In this document: piece by piece, positions 4,683 to 8,158 of the stretch | Layout of the letters: each line of letters opens with the position of its first letter | Numbering within the stretch: position 1 is the first letter of the stretch | Source of the DNA: ASMP01 sp964617015 | Lineage (GTDB): Archaea > Nanobdellota > Nanobdellia > Pacearchaeales > GW2011-AR1 | Reading direction: 5' to 3' | Length of the DNA: 8,158 bases | Assembly (NCBI GenBank): GCA_964617015.1 | Contig: CAZTVG010000018.1 | Location: 1-8,158 of the forward strand | The notes under the pieces: model-generated | Seen by the model: the letters and a program-made list of their open reading frames with translations, nothing else | Database searches by the model: none | What the model was told of the DNA's origin: nothing | Translations under genes and position numbers: made by a program

Positions 4683-7600
4683 ATGAGACCAATAAAGAAA
4701 AAAATAAAGGAAATTGGATTTTCCCTGATTAATCCTGAAAAGGTAAAGAAACTTTCAGTCGCGAAAATCGTGACTCCTGAGCTTTATGATATAGACGGAT
4801 ATCCTGTTGATGGCGGTTTAATGGATTTGAGACTCGGAGCCATAGACCCTGGAGTCAGATGCAGGACCTGCGGAGGAAGAATTAAGGAATGCCTTGGACA
4901 TCCCGGAAGCATTGACCTTGCAAGACCAATTATTCATTTAAAATATGTTCCTGTAATTGAATTGAGTCTGAGATGTTTCTGCCAGGAGTGCGGAAAATTA
5001 ATGTTAACTGACGAAGATGTCAAAAAAAATACACCAAGCCAGAGAGTCAAGAAAGCAAAAGACTCAAAAAAATGTCCTCACTGCAATACGTCTCAGGAAA
5101 AAATTCGTCTAGATAAGCCAACAACATTCTACAAGGGAAAAACACGTCTTTTCCCAAATGAAATCAGAGAGGTTCTTGTAAATATTCCTGATGAAGAGCT
5201 GGTAAAGATAGGAATGAATCCAAAAAATTTTAGGCCGGAATGGGCTGTTCTTACTGCTTTGCTTGTTCCTCCTGTAACTGTAAGACCAAGCATTATTCTT
5301 GAATCGGGTGAGAGAAGCGAGGATGACCTGACCCACAAACTTTCTGATATTATAAGGTCCAACCAGAGACTCTGGGAGAATCTGAATGCAGGAGCTCCTG
5401 AAGTTATCATCGAGGACCTTTGGGATTTGCTCCAGTTCCACATCACAACTTTCTTTGATAACACTGTTGCAAGAATTCCTCCTGCAAGACACAGATCCGG
5501 CCAGCCGCTGAAAACAATTACAGAAAGAATTAAAGGAAAAGAAGGGAGAATAAGAAAAAACTTAGCAGGAAAAAGAGTAAATTACTCCGGAAGAACTGTT
5601 ATCTCTCCTGACCCTTCAATACAAATTAATGAAGTAGGAATTCCTTATGAAATCGCCAGAGTTGTTACTGTTGCTGAAACAGTGAATGACCTGAATATTG
5701 ACAAGCTAAAGAAACTTGTGGAAAGAGGTTCAGAGTATCCCGGAGCAAATTATGTTATAAGACCTGATGGAAAGAGGAAAAAGATAACACAAGAACTTAA
5801 GGAAGAAATAATCAGTGAACTTACGCCGGGATACCAGGTAGAGAGGCATCTTGAAAAAGGAGATATTGTTTTATTCAACAGACATCCCAGCCTGCATAGG
5901 GGAAGTCTTATGGCCCATTATGTAAAAGTCCTCCCGGGAAGAACATTCAGACTGCATCCCGCTGTTGCAACACCTTACAATGCCGATTTTGACGGAGACG
6001 AGATGAACATTCACTCACCACAGACAGAAGAAGCCAGGGCAGAGGCAAAAATTCTTCTTGAAGTTAAAAAGAATCTTATCTCACCAAAGAACAATACAAA
6101 CTGGATAGGTTGTGTGGGTGATGCCATTACAGGGGGCTACCTTCTGGGACTTGAAGAATTTTCAAGAGAGAATGCAAATCAGATTATGTATCAGGCAGGA
6201 ATTAATCATGTGTTTTCAAAGAAAACAGTCTCAGGAACAGAAATTTTCTCCAAGATACTTCCAAAGATTAATTTCTCAGGCAAAAAAATCACAATCAAAG
6301 AAGGAGAGATTGTCAAAGGAATTATAGATAAAAATGTTTTTGGTGACGAAGACGGTGTCTTGATCAAGGAAATTGATAAAAAATTCGGAAGAACAGTTGC
6401 ATTTGATACAATTAAGAAAGCATTTGATCTGGGGAAGAATTATCTTACAGAGAGGGGAATTACCATCTCACTAGAAGACCTTAATGTAGAGGATAAAATC
6501 GTTGAAATGGCAGAGGAAATAGTTAAGAAAGCAGAAGAAAAAACCAAAGAGATAATTGACTCTTACAATCAGAGAACTCTTGAAATAATTCAGGGAAAAA
6601 CAAGGGAAGATTCCAGGGAAATAAAAATTCTCAAGGTTTTGAATGAAGTAAGAACAAAGATAGGTGAAATTACCAGAAAAGAATTTCCTGAAGACAATCC
6701 TGTAACCCACATGATAAGGTCTGGTGGCGGTGGAAATATCCTGAATATAACACAGATTGCCTGCTGCGTTGGACAGCAGGACCTTGAGGGCAAGAGAATT
6801 GATATTGGCTACAATAACAGAACCCTTTCTTTTTTCAGGGAAGGGGATTTGTCTCCGAAAGCAAAAGGATTCATAAGAAGTCCGTTCATAAAAGGCTTAA
6901 GACCTGATGAATTTTTCTTCGGAGCAGTAACAGGAAGGGCAACACTGATGGATACCGCACTGAGAACTCCAAGGTCTGGTTATCTTTACAGAAGGCTTGC
7001 AAATGCCCTTCAGGATTTAAGAAAAGAATATGACAGAACAATAAGAGACAGCAATAACAATGTCATTCAGTTTGAATACGGAGACGATAACCTCGATGTT
7101 TCAAAGCTTCATACCAACGGGGAGCTGGAGCCAGGAGAGGCAATTGGCATAGTCACGTCGCAGAGTTTCGGAGAGCCTTCCACTCAGATGGTCCTGAGAA
7201 CATTCCATTTCGCAGGTGTTTCTGAAATGCAGGTAACCAGGGGTCTGCCAAGGCTTATAGAAATTTTTGATGCGAGAAAAAAACCTTCTTCTCCAAAGAT
7301 GGAAATCTATCTCAAAAAAGAGTATAATAATGAAAAAGATGCCAGAGTCTTTGCTGAAAAAATAAAAGAAGTTACAATAAAAGATATTGCCTCAGAGATT
7401 GAACTTAACTTCAGCAACAAAAAGATAGAGATAAAGATTGATAAGGAAGGAATAAGACATGCCCATATATCCTTGAAAAAGGTTGTTGAGAGGCTTCGTG
7501 ATCTGGGATTTGGTGCGAGGGAAAAAGCAGATTTAATAGTATTAAATGCTTCTGAAATGAATTTTAAAGAGATATATCAGCTCAAGGAAAAACTCAAAAA

Positions 7601-8158
7601 GACAATAATCTCAGGAGTCAAGGGAATAAAACAAATCCTGATTGTAAAAAAAGACAGAGATTATGTTGTGATAACTCTTGGTACAAATCTGAAAAAAATG
7701 CTTGAGATGAAAGAAGTTAACCTTGACAAATTAATTTCAAATGACCTTCATGAAGTCGCGAACGTGTTTGGAATTGAGGCTGCAAGACAGCTTATAATCA
7801 ATGAAATCCAGGACGTTCTTAATACCCAGGGACTCAACATTGACAAGAGGCACTTAAAGCTTGTCTCAGATGCCATGACCAATACAGGAGAGGTCAAGGG
7901 AGTCACAAGGATAGGAATCATTGCGCAGAAGTCTTCAATACTTGCGAGGGCTACTTTTGAAACTCCTGTAAAGCAGTTTGTAAATGCGACGATAAAAGGC
8001 AACAAAGACTATCTCACAAGCGTTATTGAGAATGTAATACTGAATCAGCCTGTGCCTATCGGAACAGGATTGCCCGGTCTTCTGGTTAAGGTCGTGGGCC
8101 CCCTGAAAAGAAAAGAATCAGAGAAAAAAAGAGCAGAAATAAAAGTTGTTGAAGAAGT
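4683..8158 (+). CDS. rpoA: DNA-directed RNA polymerase subunit A, A' and A'' joined, 3' end outside window (RpoA)
   Basis: Largest polymerase subunit, carrying the metal-binding catalytic centre. One open frame gives 1158 residues and is still open at the window end. Clamp zinc sites are C60/C63/C70/H73 and C100/C103 with C131/C134 (a further Cys at 98). ARHRSGQPLKT and LAGKRVNYSGRTVISPDP mark the clamp core, lid and rudder. NRHPSLHRGS is at 399-408, and the catalytic loop NADFDGDEMN at 433-442 has D435, D437 and D439. EFFFGAVTGRATLMDTALRTPRSGY (743-767) covers the bridge helix. GEAIGIVTSQSFGEP then QMVLRTFH (818-842) is the trigger loop, with H842. The A''-type end includes GIEAARQLIINEI, TNTGEVKGVTRIGI and ENVILNQPVPIGTG, so only a short lysine-rich tail seems to be missing. 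Most archaea encode A' and A'' separately; here they are continuous. Only about 18 residues (800-817) separate YGDD from GEAIGI, where roughly 100 are usual. The ATG lies one base after the rpoB stop, so the two are cotranscribed. Confidence 0.97.
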   Translation, partial: MRPIKKKIKEIGFSLINPEKVKKLSVAKIVTPELYDIDGYPVDGGLMDLRLGAIDPGVRCRTCGGRIKECLGHPGSIDLARPIIHLKYVPVIELSLRCFCQECGKLMLTDEDVKKNTPSQRVKKAKDSKKCPHCNTSQEKIRLDKPTTFYKGKTRLFPNEIREVLVNIPDEELVKIGMNPKNFRPEWAVLTALLVPPVTVRPSIILESGERSEDDLTHKLSDIIRSNQRLWENLNAGAPEVIIEDLWDLLQFHITTFFDNTVARIPPARHRSGQPLKTITERIKGKEGRIRKNLAGKRVNYSGRTVISPDPSIQINEVGIPYEIARVVTVAETVNDLNIDKLKKLVERGSEYPGANYVIRPDGKRKKITQELKEEIISELTPGYQVERHLEKGDIVLFNRHPSLHRGSLMAHYVKVLPGRTFRLHPAVATPYNADFDGDEMNIHSPQTEEARAEAKILLEVKKNLISPKNNTNWIGCVGDAITGGYLLGLEEFSRENANQIMYQAGINHVFSKKTVSGTEIFSKILPKINFSGKKITIKEGEIVKGIIDKNVFGDEDGVLIKEIDKKFGRTVAFDTIKKAFDLGKNYLTERGITISLEDLNVEDKIVEMAEEIVKKAEEKTKEIIDSYNQRTLEIIQGKTREDSREIKILKVLNEVRTKIGEITRKEFPEDNPVTHMIRSGGGGNILNITQIACCVGQQDLEGKRIDIGYNNRTLSFFREGDLSPKAKGFIRSPFIKGLRPDEFFFGAVTGRATLMDTALRTPRSGYLYRRLANALQDLRKEYDRTIRDSNNNVIQFEYGDDNLDVSKLHTNGELEPGEAIGIVTSQSFGEPSTQMVLRTFHFAGVSEMQVTRGLPRLIEIFDARKKPSSPKMEIYLKKEYNNEKDARVFAEKIKEVTIKDIASEIELNFSNKKIEIKIDKEGIRHAHISLKKVVERLRDLGFGAREKADLIVLNASEMNFKEIYQLKEKLKKTIISGVKGIKQILIVKKDRDYVVITLGTNLKKMLEMKEVNLDKLISNDLHEVANVFGIEAARQLIINEIQDVLNTQGLNIDKRHLKLVSDAMTNTGEVKGVTRIGIIAQKSSILARATFETPVKQFVNATIKGNKDYLTSVIENVILNQPVPIGTGLPGLLVKVVGPLKRKESEKKRAEIKVVEE

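Noticed and set aside
5109..5492. Two overlapping - strand frames of 127 and 111 codons
   Set aside because: They lie entirely inside rpoA, whose translation matches the family throughout. The antisense products show no recognisable motif.
6112..6327. 71-codon + strand frame suggesting an rpoA frameshift or overlapping gene
   Set aside because: The main rpoA frame continues uninterrupted through this stretch with family-typical sequence on both sides.
4683..8158. Intein within rpoA or rpoB
   Set aside because: Archaeal polymerase genes sometimes carry inteins, but conserved blocks follow one another at normal spacing, with no Cys/Ser-led insertion or His-Asn end.

Overview
The window is archaeal and carries the start of the RNA polymerase operon in the order rpoH - rpoB - rpoA, all on the + strand. 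Archaeal origin is supported by the short RpoH, which has no bacterial counterpart, by RpoB and RpoA sequences of archaeal/eukaryotic type, by a tRNA-Lys gene with a bulge-helix-bulge intron at position 37/38, by TATA-box promoters and by T-run terminators. The DNA is A+T-rich, arginine is mostly AGA/AGG, and no clear Shine-Dalgarno sequence precedes any complete gene. Divergent polymerase motifs and compact proteins suggest a fast-evolving small-genome lineage such as DPANN (Woesearchaeota/Pacearchaeota-like). This placement is an inference. The undivided RpoB argues against methanogens of the split-B type and against haloarchaea. An undivided RpoA is best known from Thaumarchaeota, Korarchaeota and some other lineages, so phylogeny is needed.

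Layout: (1) 1-260 is the 3' part of a thioredoxin gene, followed by a T-run. (2) 341-604 is a tRNA-Lys(UUU) module: TATA boxes, a structured leader, a perfect hairpin touching the tRNA 5' end, the intron-containing tRNA, a T5 tract and a second hairpin. (3) 649-963 encodes a small, unrecognised, Trp-rich protein with two membrane segments, probably from a leaderless transcript. (4) 964-1150 is non-coding and holds the promoter region of the polymerase operon. (5) 1151-8158 holds rpoH, a 66-bp structured spacer, rpoB and rpoA. rpoB and rpoA are separated by a single base, and rpoA runs off the right edge very close to its expected end.

The three polymerase subunits form the active centre and the downstream-DNA jaw of one enzyme: RpoB with RpoA forms the catalytic cleft, and RpoH sits on the jaw. 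The main novelty is in rpoA. Regions that are separate A' and A'' subunits in most archaea are joined in one reading frame, and the roughly 100 residues that normally surround the split point (the foot region) are almost absent. Several residues in otherwise near-universal active-centre motifs are also changed. A second point of interest is a hairpin with an AACCAAGGTT core that occurs both in the tRNA intron and just after the rpoH stop. I see no defence system, CRISPR array, mobile element or riboswitch.
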